Of a DNA stretch of 64,000 bases, positions 28,654-39,900 are shown piece after piece; the stretch's first letter is position 1, and every line of letters starts with the position of its first letter. The notes beneath the pieces are model-generated. The model searched no databases, had not been told where the DNA came from, and worked only from the letters and a program-made list of their open reading frames with translations. This DNA is from Amia ocellicauda (Eukaryota > Chordata > Actinopteri > Amiiformes > Amiidae). The stretch spans positions 1-64,000 of the forward strand of contig NW_027102724.1 in NCBI RefSeq assembly GCF_036373705.1. The letters are read 5' to 3'. The position numbers and the translations under genes were made by a program.

Positions 28654-29502
28654 TTAGTTCAGGTCAGAGTCTGAATCAGTGGCGTAGATGTCGAATTCCT
28701 CGTCGCTGCCCCCAGCTTTAACTTCTTTACGGAAGAAATAAGCTTTTAGCTTGCCAGCGGTTTTTCTACTCGGCTCATCCAGGTCATTGACCAGCTGCCC
28801 AAGTTTCTCTATTATAAACGGCTCCTTTTTCAGCTCCAGCAAAATCTCATCTATGATTTTCTGGACTTGTCCCGCAGTGACATGTATGTGGGAGTAAGAC
28901 AGCGCCTTGATTAGTGCCGGTTTCAGCCACGGTTTGTTCAGTCTTCTGTAAAACACGTTGAAATAGAACAGGAAATAGTAACGGTCTGGTTCAAACAAAC
29001 AACTGTGTCTCAACTGACTGGGGTGATTCACTTCACACCCCCGACAGACTTCTTTCAGAGCTCGGTCGATGAGAGCACTCAGAATATACACCAGGGTGCT
29101 TTTAACCACTCTGCTTACTTGGTCACATACCCCGGGCATAAATCCTGCGTCTTCATCACGCCCCTGGGACAGTCCGATGCTCATTGGGTCGCCTGGTGGT
29201 TTGTGGGGTGTTTCTACATCCATTGGACTGACCCCCTCCTGAGACGCACAGACGGTAGACAGTTCGGCAAAATCGAGGCCCTCCATGAGCTCCAGAGGCT
29301 GGGGATCCCCGAGACTCATTTGGACATCCATCGCACCGCATGTTGTTTCGTCCTGAGGGACCGGGGTCTGAGGTCTTGGAGGGTAACCGCAGTCAGAGGG
29401 TTCCAGAGTGTATACAAAATCTGGGGAATAGAACCAGGGGTGATCCCGGGTTTGAAGAGGCCTGTAGAGCCTGTCGACGTCCGCAGCTTTCGGGTAAGAC
29501 AT
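28654..29502 (-). CDS. 282-residue accessory protein with Cys/His motif (unit 2)
   Basis: By translation this is identical to the unit 1 copy at 9925-10773, including the CRGCEVNHPSQLRHSCL cluster and acidic tail. Perfect conservation across units is stronger than in most structural genes here. Confidence 0.65.
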   Translation of the reverse strand: MSYPKAADVDRLYRPLQTRDHPWFYSPDFVYTLEPSDCGYPPRPQTPVPQDETTCGAMDVQMSLGDPQPLELMEGLDFAELSTVCASQEGVSPMDVETPHKPPGDPMSIGLSQGRDEDAGFMPGVCDQVSRVVKSTLVYILSALIDRALKEVCRGCEVNHPSQLRHSCLFEPDRYYFLFYFNVFYRRLNKPWLKPALIKALSYSHIHVTAGQVQKIIDEILLELKKEPFIIEKLGQLVNDLDEPSRKTAGKLKAYFFRKEVKAGGSDEEFDIYATDSDSDLN

Positions 29503-29539
29503 TCTCTTTAATTTTAAACCATGAATGAATTGTTGCGCC

Positions 29540-29565
29540 TTTTATCCTATCTCTTCACTACGTCA
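29540..29565 (-). promoter_or_regulatory. CRE plus TATA-like promoter of the 282-residue gene (unit 2)
   Basis: Minus-strand TGACGT (29565-29560) and GGATAAAA (29547-29540) lie about 40 nt upstream of the ATG at 29502. Confidence 0.5.
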
Positions 29566-29580
29566 CGACACACCGCCCTC

Positions 29581-30279
29581 TTAGAAGAGAGTAGCCCCTG
29601 AGCCGTCAGACCCCCCTCCAAAACCCCACACGTCGTCGGTTTTATCATCGTCGTCGTCATTCAAGGGGGATATATAATCCATAATCCAGCATATTCTCCT
29701 TCTAACCAAATCCAGTTGCGAACATTTGGTCAAGATGTCAAAACCATCATTTATACAGTTTATGACCTCTTTCAAGAACGGCCAGTCCACGGCGTCAAAC
29801 ATAATTTCAGTAACCTGTTTTTCTGGATCCTCCACACCCCCTTCAATAGGGTTTGTAATCAGGGTACTGCTAAACAAAACCTTACGATCTGTAGTTAGAG
29901 ATAGACTCTTCACCACTCTACCGTAGTTCTGCAAGCTTTCCCATTCACACCTTTCAAAACCCTGAGTCGGAGACTCCATTTCGCATTCTCTTGGACCCTC
30001 TTGCAAGCCTTCTAGAGTCTTATCCACAAGCCCCAGATCTCTCCAGGCCATCACCTTCAACCAGTCCTCATAAGAGTATTCAATTACCGTCTCAAAAGGT
30101 TCCAACGTACCCTCCTTCTCTCCCAAAGCAAAAAGCTCCACTCCAACACAGCTGGGATCCCTTTTAAAGCGCAGGGCGACCTGCCTTTGAAAGAGTTTCC
30201 AAAGTGTCCTGATGTGCCCTTTAGCAATGCCAAACAGGTCTGTGAAAATGGCATCCTTTCGCGGCACTTCAGACGCCAT
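29581..30279 (-). CDS. 232-residue protein of unknown function (unit 2)
   Basis: This is the open copy of the protein at 10852-11550. I chose MASEVPR at 30279 as the start: it matches unit 1, while the longer frame would run into the tRNA-Val gene upstream. This unit preserves what looks like the original junction of gene, palindromic stretch (CTTCAACGGTAACCGTTTGAAG region, 30328-30349) and AAC-type tRNA. Confidence 0.65.
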   Translation of the reverse strand: MASEVPRKDAIFTDLFGIAKGHIRTLWKLFQRQVALRFKRDPSCVGVELFALGEKEGTLEPFETVIEYSYEDWLKVMAWRDLGLVDKTLEGLQEGPRECEMESPTQGFERCEWESLQNYGRVVKSLSLTTDRKVLFSSTLITNPIEGGVEDPEKQVTEIMFDAVDWPFLKEVINCINDGFDILTKCSQLDLVRRRICWIMDYISPLNDDDDDKTDDVWGFGGGSDGSGATLF

Positions 30280-30367
30280 CTCACAGTCTAGCCGACCTGA
30301 AATGCGTGAGCCCGTTTTACGAGCAGGCTTCAACGGTAACCGTTTGAAGCAAGACGTTGCGGTGTCA

Positions 30368-30440
30368 GTTTCCGTAGTGTAGCGGTTATCACGTTCGCCT
30401 AACACGCGAAAGGTCCCCGGTTCGAAACCGGGCGGAAACA
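30368..30440 (+). tRNA. tRNA-Val (AAC), spacer 2 copy 1
   Basis: This is the best-preserved copy. The acceptor (GTTTCCG/CGGAAAC), anticodon (TTCGC/GCGAA) and T (CCCGG/CCGGG) stems all pair perfectly. The loop CTAACAC gives anticodon AAC and the B box is GGTTCGAAACC. From memory it differs from vertebrate tRNA-Val-AAC by a single base in the D loop. The first TTTT is 66 nt downstream (30506-30509). Confidence 0.9.
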
Positions 30441-31018
30441 GCCTGCTGTGGGCCGGTCCGTTTCATCCTGTTTGCCCTCGTGGTTCCCCGGAGGCGGTGG
30501 GTAGCTTTTCTTCATTGGAGTGCCCGAAATCGGTGCTCTCAGAGCGTCCGTCCGTCGACAGGTTGAAATTGTAAACGCTGGTGTAGCCACTTTTAATTAA
30601 AATCTGATGATGATGATGATGATGTTGTTGTTGTTGTTGTTCCTGTTGTTGTTCTTGTTGTCATCGTGGTCGCCGTCATTATTATTGTTAAAGTAAAGCA
30701 GTAGTTAGATTTGTTGCTACCGTAAGGTGCAGAAGGCACAATAGCTCTGTGATTGTCTGATGGTGGCACAAGACGAGCAGCAGCTGTTTGAACAAGCCAT
30801 TGAGCATCACCTTGTTGGGGTAAGTGTAAGTCTTGTCATTGCTCAGGGCGTTCTTCCTTTGAAAGAGTTTCCAAAGTGTCCTGATGTGCCCTTGAGCAAT
30901 GCAATATAGGTCAGTGAAAATAGAAACCTTTATCTCACAGGCTGGCCCACGGGAAACGCCTGTGTGCGTTTTACCAGCCGGCTTCGATAGGAGTTATTCG
31001 AAATACCAGGACGGGTTG

Positions 31019-31091
31019 GTTTCCGTAGTGTAGTGGCTATCACGTTTGCCTCACACGCGAAAGGTCCCCGGTTCGAAACCGGGTGGAAACA
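31019..31091 (+). tRNA. tRNA-Val (CAC), spacer 2 copy 2
   Basis: The same sequence type as 11673-11745, with anticodon CAC and intact A and B boxes. The trailer can pair CGG-GCAC with GTGC-CCG around one bulged base, and the first TTTT is 70 nt downstream (31161-31164). Confidence 0.85.
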
Positions 31092-32306
31092 ACCCGCGGT
31101 GCACGTGTGCCAGTGCCGTGTTACCCGTCCCCCATCTCTCTGCCCCAAGGGTGGCTGTCGTTTTCTCTTCCTCGGAGTGGCAAGAAATCCTGACCTTGAG
31201 AACAAACGATGTAAGAAGGGTAGCTTTGCGAGGCGCTGGAACTGACACTTTTAAAATCGATACATGTTGTTGCTGTTACAATACGACCGTAGCAGGATCG
31301 GCGACATTGCTGTTACTCTTATGTAGTTGAAGGCGCAAAATAGCTCTGATAGTCTGGTGGTGACGGAAGACCACCAGCCGTTTGAACAAGCCATTCAGCA
31401 TCACCTTGTTGGGCTAAGTGCAGGCACTGTCTGATCGCAGGGCGTCCTGCCTTTGAAAGAGTTTCCGAAGTATCCCGAAATCGGTGCACTCAGAGCGTCC
31501 GTCCGTCGACAGGATGAAATTGTAAACGCTGGTGTAGCCACTTTTAATTAAAATCTGATGATGATGATGATGATGATGTTGTTGTTCTTGTTGTTGTTCT
31601 TGTTGTTCTTGTTGTCGTCGTGGTCGCCGTCATTATTATTGTTAAAGTAAAGCAGTAGTTAGATTTGTTGCTACCGTAAGGTGTAGAAGGCACAATAGCT
31701 CTGATAGTCTGGTGGTGAAGGAAGACCACCAGCCGTTTGAACAAGCCATTCAGCATCACCTTGTTGGGCTAAGTGCACGCACTGTCTGATCGCAGGGCGT
31801 CCTGCCTTTGAAAGAGTTTCCGAAGTATCCCGAAATCGGTGCACTCAGAGCGTCCGTCCGTCGACAGGTTGAAATTGTAAACGCTGGTGTAGCCACTTTT
31901 AATAAAAATCTGATGATGATGTTATTGTTCTTGTTGTTGTTGTTGTTGTTCTTGTTTTTCTTTTTGTCGTCGAGGTCGCCGTCATTATTATTGTTAAAGT
32001 AAAGCTACCGTAAGGTGTAGAAGGCACAATAGCTCTGTGATTGTCTGATGGTGGCACAAGACGAGCAGCAGCTGTTTGAACAATCCAGTGAGCATCACCT
32101 TGTTGGGGTAAGTGTAAGTCTTGTCATAGCTCAGGGCGTTCTTCCTTTGAAAGAGTTTCCAAAGTGTCCTGATGTGTCCTTGAGCAATGCAAAATAGGTC
32201 AGTGAAAATAGAAACCTTTATCTCACAGGCTGGCCCACGGGAAACGCCTGTGCGCGTTTTACCAGCCGGCTTCGATGGGAGCCATTCGAAACACCACGAC
32301 AGGTCG

Positions 32307-32379
32307 GTTTCCGTAGTGTAGTGGCTATCACGTTCGCCTCACACGCGAAAGGTCCCTGGTTCGAAACCGGGCGGAAACA
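32307..32379 (+). tRNA. tRNA-Val (CAC), spacer 2 copy 3, promoter-proximal
   Basis: This matches the copy at 14162-14234: perfect acceptor and anticodon stems, one T-G pair in the T stem, and a trailer with GCACGCGTGC. The first TTTT is 61 nt downstream (32440-32443). Confidence 0.85.
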
Positions 32380-32612
32380 ACCCGCGGTGCACGCGTGCTA
32401 GTGCTTTGTTATCTGTCCCTGTAACGCGGCCGGCCATCGTTTTCTCTTCCTCGGAGTGTCAAGAAATCCTGACCTTGAGAACAAACGATCACAGAAGGGT
32501 AGCTTTGCGAGGCGCTGGAACTGACAGTTTTAAAATCGATACATGTTGTTGCTGTTACAATACGACCGTAGCAGGATCGGCGACATTGCTGTTACTCTTA
32601 TGAGTAGATAGT

Positions 32613-32766
32613 AGGGTTTTATGGGCGCGGCCTATTTTGTTATGACGTATGCCCTAAGCTTATTAATATTCCTACGTCATAATTGGGGGGCGTGATTTTA
32701 GGTAGAGTTATTTCCTTAATTATTCCTACGTCATATCCGTCAGAAAGTGTACACCCATAAAACCCT
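32613..32766. promoter_or_regulatory. Symmetric CRE/TATA-like palindrome, probable bidirectional promoter (start of unit 3)
   Basis: The 13-bp arms AGGGTTTTATGGG (32613-32625) and its inverse (32754-32766) enclose three CRE cores, with the same geometry as at 14468-14621. Confidence 0.55.
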
Positions 32767-32884
32767 GAACAACAAGGCCGCCCATAACCTGTTGTTCTTG
32801 TTGTTCTTGTTGGTCAACTGTAGAGTGTGAATGGGTCGGCTCTTCCTGTAGTGTTTGGGGGTCTTTTTTAAATATACATGTAAT

Positions 32885-33130
32885 GGTTTAGTAAATCTAA
32901 ACCGTTATAAGATCAACAAGTTCTGTTGTCTGTAATGGTCCCAGGTCTTAACAATGCCAGTTTTGAATAGTGCGTTTATCATATTCACACTGTCTCTGTC
33001 TGTCTCTCTCTCTCTCTCGCCCAATCATTTTATAAGATCAACAAGTTCTGTTGTCTGTTATGATCCCAGGTCCTAACAATGCCTGTTTTGCATAGGGTAC
33101 TTATGTTATCCACACTGTATCTGGCTCTGT
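32885..33130. repeat. Hairpin and 125-bp-spaced direct repeats (unit 3)
   Basis: The GGTTTAG/CTAAACC inverted repeat (32885-32903) is followed by direct repeats starting TATAAGATC at 32906 and 33031. Confidence 0.6.
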
Positions 33131-33902
33131 CTCTCCCCTCAAATTTAATTAAAAATAAAATTAAAAAAGAGGGTGTGTGTGTGGGTGTTTGTGTGTATAG
33201 GTTAATTGTTTTTGTAAAAAAAAAAAAAAAAAGCTGTGGTTATATTTTATCTCTCACATAATGTGTTCAGTCGTTTTACTTAAATACATTCTAGGGTCTT
33301 AAAGCTCATAAGAGTTAGACTTAAGATAAGGATATGCTTTTAAGGTATTTTAGCAGTCTCAATCCCTGATGATAAGGAATCGTTTAAAAAATAAAAACAA
33401 CTGATCACTCAATGCTAAATAGATCACAACACTCAAGGCTAAATCACTCACACCATGGGTGGCGGGGGTGGGCTCAGACAACAGTACGTATGGCATGTGG
33501 TATCAAAACATTCAGAATACTTTTAACCTATATAATTTATAAGCTTTGTAAAATAAACCCAAATATCTCTTTTGCGGGGATAAACGCTGTTCTGAGTAGT
33601 TTGTGACTTGTTTAATACCAAACAAAGCATCGCTATTAAAAAAAAAAAAAAAATCACTGTAAAAGCGCTAGTTATTTTAGATCTTTATAGTTATTTTCTT
33701 GGCTCAGGTTGTTTTTTAGCGCTTATAAAGGCCTGAAATATTCTTAGTGGTTTGTTGACTATAGGTCTTGATGCACAAAGGCCAGACCAGAACAATGCCT
33801 TACACGCAGATCCGGCATGTGGCCATCAGTATAAGTATGAAGGTCTGGTCTTCAGCTCGACAGACTCTTACTGACCTTTCGATTTAAGACTAAAGATCAA
33901 CA
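33131..33902 (+). other. AT-rich leader region with TATA-like box (unit 3)
   Basis: No gene is visible. A TATAAAG lies at 33724-33730, and an inverted repeat CCAGACC (33782-33788)/GGTCTGG (33842-33848) brackets a TATAAG. Either could set the start of the accessory transcript. The unit 2 version of this leader is shorter. Confidence 0.45.
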
Positions 33903-35944
33903 ATGTCCGGAAACAACATCAGCGACTTCGATTTAAATGAGTTTTTAGGCAAGTCTTCAGATTATTTTCATTGACTCAGAGCGTGTTGTGTGCATGTATT
34001 GTAAATAAGGCTATAACATCTGTTTTAAGTTCTGTAAAATTATTTTTCAGCCAGTCAACATGAGTTAATTCCCAACGCTGAGGAGATCATCTGGAACAAC
34101 GACGGTAAGATTTTTGTGTTTGCGCTCATGGGTTCTTATGTATGGGTGTGTGTGGTTTTGAAGCGGCTCATTAGAGTTATGAAAACGTTTTAATATATAT
34201 TAATGCCGGTCTCTTTAATTACACAGAAACTATCGAAAGGCCTGTGATTAATGTCTCCGAGGATCGACCAAGAGAAGTGGTTGTCCCTAGACAGACTGTC
34301 TGCCGACCGGGTAAGAACTAAATCCCTGTTTGTTTGTATAACGTTTCTGTAAGATGTTTGAGTCCAGTTTTGTTAATTTTAAAAAATTATCCTGTCTAAC
34401 AGTATTAAGAAACGTGGTTCGAGACAACGAAAGGCCTTCCACATCGAGGGCTTGTTTCGTTTTACCTTCGAGAACCGTAACCTTTCAAGAATCTGAAAGG
34501 CCGTCAGCCCCGGTATCTGATAGCTGTGAGTATATGTCTGCAGCCTGTAAGAGGTTAAAGCTTTTTATAAAGCGGTGTGGTTAAAGGTTAAACATGTCTC
34601 TTACCTTCACAGCGGTGCAAAAAGCTAAACCAGCCGAAAAAAATAAGAAACGATTATTCTGTGGAGGTAAGTAAGATCTTTCAAACTTTAATGTTTTTAA
34701 AAGGGCTTTGTTTGCCCGTTGAGGGCTAATATTTAAGCGATGGGTGACCGTTTCCTGTAGGGCGGGGGGTTCTGGGAAAGATCTTTAGAAGTCCGGACAG
34801 GTCTAGGCTTGTTTCTGGGGAACGTGTTTAGAAATGACCGATTGCCGTACCGTCTGGTTAGGAAGTAAAGCCGTCCGAAAGGGTTTAGTAAGTTGTTTGG
34901 CTTATCTCCCGCTATTATACTTCTGTTTTAAAGTGGTTGTAGGAAAAGGCTTGAAGGTGTTCATTGTATTTAATATTTAAACAGATCGTGAAAACGTTTG
35001 TGAAACAGGAAGTCCCGGGATCAGGAATCGTTTACACTTGGAAGGTTCGTTTAAAAATGAAATGTTGTTGTGTGTGTGTGTGTTTTATTAACAATATTAC
35101 AGTTTTTAAAGAAACATTTAAGAAACAGTTTATTTACAGCGGCTTCTCTGTTTTACATTTATTATCAAGTCCTAATAAATATATTGTCTGTAAATAATAT
35201 TGCGTTGTAGTGAATGTCTAAGGCTATTTTCAAAGGTCTAAAAAAGCTAAAGGTTTTGAATGTCCTGGACATGTTGTTTTAAGTTTGATTTCTGTCGCCG
35301 TTTAAAGATGTAAATGTAATGTATATTTTTATTCTTCCCAAGACTCTTGGGATAGTCATTCTGTGGATGAGCTATTGAGAACAATTACCCCGTCTAAGTG
35401 GGATCAAACATCTTCCCCGGTGAGATCACCGAGAGGATCCCCCACGGTGGTCTTGGAGACCCCCCAACATCTACTCAGGCCACAGCCTTCTGGGGGTAAT
35501 TCAACACCCCAGATTCAGCCCGCCGCATTGTCGGGCGGAACAAATACAGGCATCCAACAACCTCATGGGTCGCCGTCAGTCAGGGCTGACACACCACCCA
35601 ACGACGGCCTGGTTTCAACATCGTTCCCCCAGACCCGTTTCTTGGCTACAGAAACGCGGAACAGTACCCCGCGCTTGGCCAGGGTGTCACCGCAAAGGCC
35701 TTCTTGGTCTCCGTCCATGAGTATACGCTCGCTCCCTGCCTCCTTCGACCGAGATTTACCGGAGCGACCATCCTTTGAAGCTGAGCCAGGCCACCAGCCC
35801 CCGGAGCTACTTCCTGAAGGTCGGCATGAGTTGCTACATACTTTGTTACAAAATCAAAGACTTGTGTTAGTGGGGCAAAACCTGGTGATAGAGAGCCAAA
35901 ACACCCTTATTAATACCCTTACTAACGAATTGTACCGTATTTAA
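33903..35944 (+). CDS. Multi-block accessory region, probably spliced (unit 3)
   Basis: This is the unit 3 copy of the region at 15703-17744, with the same blocks, the same splice-like borders and a Ser/Pro-rich final block. Preservation of all the border signals across units supports real use of them. Confidence 0.5.
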
Positions 35945-35990
35945 TGTTTTAATAGACACAAAACGCCTTACTATTGTGGGTTGTTGGAAA

Positions 35991-36004
35991 AATAAAAAAT
36001 AAAT
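35991..36004 (+). terminator. Poly(A) signals after the accessory region (unit 3)
   Basis: Two AATAAA signals are present (35991-35996 and 35999-36004), as in unit 2. Confidence 0.45.
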
Positions 36005-36106
36005 TAAAAAATGTCCTGACTTGGTAAAAGAACTCACAAACTAAAGGATTATGAACAAGCTAGGGCCCCAAAAAGACCTTCCCGAGAGAACATCCCCGGC
36101 CCTGTT

Positions 36107-36925
36107 GTGAACTCCTCTGATGTCCCAATGAACCTGGAACTATTACAAATGATAAATGATTTAAATAACCCCCAATTACCACCGATAGAATGTGAATTAA
36201 CAGACTTACCGGTGAACCCCGACCTGTTACAGATGGTCAATGATCTAAATAACCACCTCCCACCGGTAGCGCTTATAGAGGTTCACCCCCTAGTTCACCC
36301 CGATTTGTTTGAAATGGTGGAGGCTTTGGAGGAGCTACCCCGACCAAATTCTGCCCCTATTATAAATGATTTGAGACAATTAGAACACAGGATGGCGGCA
36401 GAAGCAGCCATCACTATAGAGGAGGGTCTTGACATTAACCGGTTGGATATCTTTGAAGGACTTTTACAGGCTTTAAATGAGCCTCCTCAAAAAGGGGGTT
36501 TTGTAGATGTCAGCAGTGGGGGTGTTCGGAATGTGGAGGGTTCTGAGACTGATAAGGCTGTGGAGGACATGCTCTGTGAGAATGTAGGGGGTGAAGGCTT
36601 TGTTCAAAATGATGATGTGTCCAAGAGTACCAGTGATCCCGTGATTATAGATAGACCGGCCTATAACAATTTTGAAATGATTCAGCGTTTTAATTTTGCA
36701 GAACTTTTAAATTGTGACAATTATGCAGAAATATTTGTCAACATACACGAGGCCTTGCAGAAAATGCTTGAACAGGTTGCTGAAAGGGTCAGACCTCGAG
36801 ATGTTGTACAGTTAGAACTCAGAGGGGATGATTTGTTTAGCAACCTATCTGTAATGCTGAGTGGAGATAATTTAGACGTCTGGCTAAAATCGAAGCGTTA
36901 TTGCAAAGTAACGCAGCCATCATAG
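36107..36925 (+). CDS. 272-residue frame with LLQM-type repeats, ahead of the polymerase (unit 3)
   Basis: By translation this is identical to the unit 2 frame at 17907-18725. The start codon is equally uncertain. Confidence 0.55.
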   Translation: MNSSDVPMNLELLQMINDLNNPQLPPIECELTDLPVNPDLLQMVNDLNNHLPPVALIEVHPLVHPDLFEMVEALEELPRPNSAPIINDLRQLEHRMAAEAAITIEEGLDINRLDIFEGLLQALNEPPQKGGFVDVSSGGVRNVEGSETDKAVEDMLCENVGGEGFVQNDDVSKSTSDPVIIDRPAYNNFEMIQRFNFAELLNCDNYAEIFVNIHEALQKMLEQVAERVRPRDVVQLELRGDDLFSNLSVMLSGDNLDVWLKSKRYCKVTQPS

Positions 36926-39900
36926 CTGATGAAAGTCTGTCTCTGGTAATGAATGTGGTTCGTAACCCTGAGGGTGGGGCGCTTAGAAGACTGTCGAAAT
37001 GCTTGAAGAACGACATAATTAGGACCAAGCTCAGGCAATTAGTGGTGAGTTCCAGTGGGGACAATAAGCTCTGTTTTGCTTACAGTTTAATAAAACTACT
37101 CACCCCCGACATGCCTGAACCCCAAGCTCTGCAAGAGGCTTTAATGCTTCATCAGAGGGCCGGCTTAAACTCTCAACAGATGGTTGCCTTTTCAGACATC
37201 ACCAAGTTTGAGGAGTTGTTGTCTTTAAAAATTGTTGTGTGGTACCGTTGTGAGGTAAAGGAAGTATTTGTGAAATTTCAGATACATCCTGAAACCCTTA
37301 CACAGACACTGTTTCTCTTCCTAAGTGATAGTCATTACTTTGGAATAAAGAGTTTGACGGCTTTTTTGGGTTGTTCGTATGTTTGTCATTGGTGTTATAA
37401 GGCCTTCAATGATAAGCTTAAGCACCGCTGTGACGGTTACTGTAACGTCTGTTTCAATCCGCAATGTCGTAAGGGTTTGGCCCCTACCATCCGATGTAAA
37501 GATTGCTTAAGGATTTGTCTCTCAGCGTTCTGTTTTTCCGAGCATAAGGTACAGAGGGCCGCTGCTGAGGGGGTTAAAAAACGGAGTTATTGTGATCAAA
37601 CTAAATATTGCCCGCAGTGTTGCCTCCAGTACCGTTTTCATGAGGTTAAACCACACAAATGTCTGGAGCCGAGATGCAGGATCTGTAATGCTGATTTAAC
37701 CCCGGGGTCCGAACACCAGTGCTTTATTCAGCCGGTTAAAAAGGAGCCGCCGCACAACCGGTATGTCTTTTTTGCTTTTGAATGCCGGCAAGAAAACGGG
37801 GTCCACGTTGCTAATTATATACACTGTATTGACATGTTGGATCGTGAGTGGTCAGCTAGCGGTGAGAGTTGTGTCAGGGATTTCTTTACGCGGTATCGCG
37901 GTCCAAAATACCTCAATTACACATTTATTGCCCACAATGCTAAGGGTTATGATTCTTACATTTTGATGAAGTATCTGGTGGAAAATGGGGTGACCCCAAA
38001 AATAATAGCTCAGGGTAGCAAGATCATGTGTTTCACCGACGAAGCTTTCAACTAACGTTACATAGACTCGTTAAATTTCCTCCCCATGAAATTGAGCGCT
38101 TTGCCTAAGGCTCTGGGTTTTGAGGCTCAGAAGAAAGGTTGGTTCTGCCATTTTTTTAATACTAAGGACACTCAAAATTATCGAGGGTCCTACCCGCCCG
38201 CCTCTTATTATGGGGTTGATACTATAATGTCTCATGAGAGGGAGGAATTCTTTAAATGGTACAATACGGTTAAGGGAGGTGTTTTTGATTTCCGAGAAGA
38301 GATGGCCGCTTATTGTAAAAATGATGTGGTGATCCTTAAAGAAGCCTGTGTGCGTTTCCGCGCCGAGGTTATCAACACATCAGGTCTCGACCCTTTGCAA
38401 AGTGTGACCATAGCGTCTCTCTGCATGAAAATGTATCGGTCCAATTTCTTGCAGAAAAACACTATAGCGGTCACCACTTCTGACAACTATCGTGCTAGAC
38501 AAAAGAACTTTTCGACTGTCTCCATACAGTGGCTGGAATACCTGAGTGCCCGGGATAACATCTTCATCAGACATGCTTTAAATCAAGGGGAAGTCAAAAT
38601 GGGGCCTTATGACTTAGACGGTTTTAGCGACGTGTCCGGGCGGCATACCGCTTATGAGTTTGCAGGTTGTATTTACCATGGCTGTCCTCAGTGCTTCGAC
38701 CCAAACACCTTTAACCCCGTAACACAAAAACTCTGCGGTGATATGTACTATGATTTCCAGGAACGAATTGAAACTTTAAAAAACACCTATGGTTTGAACG
38801 TGCTGGTGATTTGGAAACACGAGTGGACGACCCTGAAGGAACAGGAAGCGGGGGTACAACGGTTTATGGAAACCTTGGACTTTCCTGAACGTCTAGAGCC
38901 CCGGGATGCGTTATTTGGGGGTCGTACCAACGCCCTCTGTTTACATTATGAGGTAAAGGAGGGTGAGAGAGTAGATTACTATGATTTCACCAGTCTGTAC
39001 CCTTATGTCAACAAGACCAAAATGTACCCGGTGGGGCGTCCAACCATTGTTTATCGTGACTTTCTCGAAATCGGACATTACTTTGGTTTGATCAAAGTCA
39101 CCATGTACCCTCCTCGCGAGCTGTTCTTACCCGTGTTGCCTTACAGGTGTTCGGGAAAATTGATGTTCCCTCTGTGTAGAACGTGTGTGGAAACTGAAAA
39201 TCAAACTACCTCTTGTCTGCACAGTGATGAAGAGAGAGCGCTGACGGGTGTCTGGTGTAGCATTGAGCTTGACAAGGCGGTGGAGAAAGGTTACAGAGTC
39301 GGTAAGGTGAATGAGGTTTGGCATTTTTCTGAAAAATCTGATACTCTTTTTGCTGATTACATTATGACCCATCTGAAAGGGAAACAGGAGGCATCGGGCT
39401 ATCCCTCATGGTGTGTTGACTCCGCGGCCAAAGAGCGATACGTTCAGCAATATTTTGAAAAGGAAGGGATCCGTCTAGAGCCGGGGAACATAACTGTCAA
39501 CCCCGCCAAGAGACAAATGTCCAAACTGATTTTAAACAGTCTGTGGGGTAAGTTTGGGGAAAGAAATTACCGTCTAAACACAACCTTGATTAAAACCCCT
39601 GAACAGTTTATAGAATTTATGTTTTCCAAACAACATGCAGTATCACACTTTCAATTCTTAAATGACCACGTGGCACAGGTCCAGTGGAGGGCCCCTAAAG
39701 ATTTCCCCACCAAACAGGGGAACGTTAATGTTTTCATAGCGTTTTTTACCACGGCTTACGCCCGGCTTGAACTGTACAACTTAATGGATCAGTTGCAGGA
39801 ACGCACGCTCTATCATGATACTGACTCTGTAATCTTTGTCACCAGGCCAGGGGATTGGGTCCCTCCCCTCGGGGACTACCTTGGGGAGTTAACGAGCGAA

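Larger units (their letters stand above)
14461..32605. mobile_element. Element unit 2, complete length, Polinton/adintovirus-like
   Basis: This unit is about 18.1 kb from one symmetric promoter-like palindrome to the next. It holds both arms: accessory region, polymerase, ATPase and two small genes on the plus strand; integrase, penton, core, major capsid, protease and accessory genes on the minus strand. Major capsid, ATPase and protease frames are open over their full length. The unit as a whole is broken, with roughly half a dozen interruptions. Its sequence is closest to unit 3. Confidence 0.93.
30280..32605. repeat. tRNA-Val cassette array in the divergent spacer (unit 2)
   Basis: This spacer is 2.3 kb with three tRNA-Val copies. 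Gene-fragment copies lie near 30836-30925 and 32127-32213, with shorter fused ones near 31437 and 31795. GAT/GTT-rich simple repeats are at about 30605-30660, 31556-31620 and 31911-31965. Confidence 0.85.

Noticed and set aside
30368-30440. Ordinary host tRNA-Val cluster interrupted by the element
   Set aside because: The tRNAs occupy the same place in each unit, and their cassettes contain duplicated pieces of the element's own gene, so they belong to the element now; the original source may still be the host.
31046-31330. Open frames running through the tRNA-Val cassettes
   Set aside because: They read across tRNA and repeat sequence and recur only because the cassettes are repeated; the frames are by-products.
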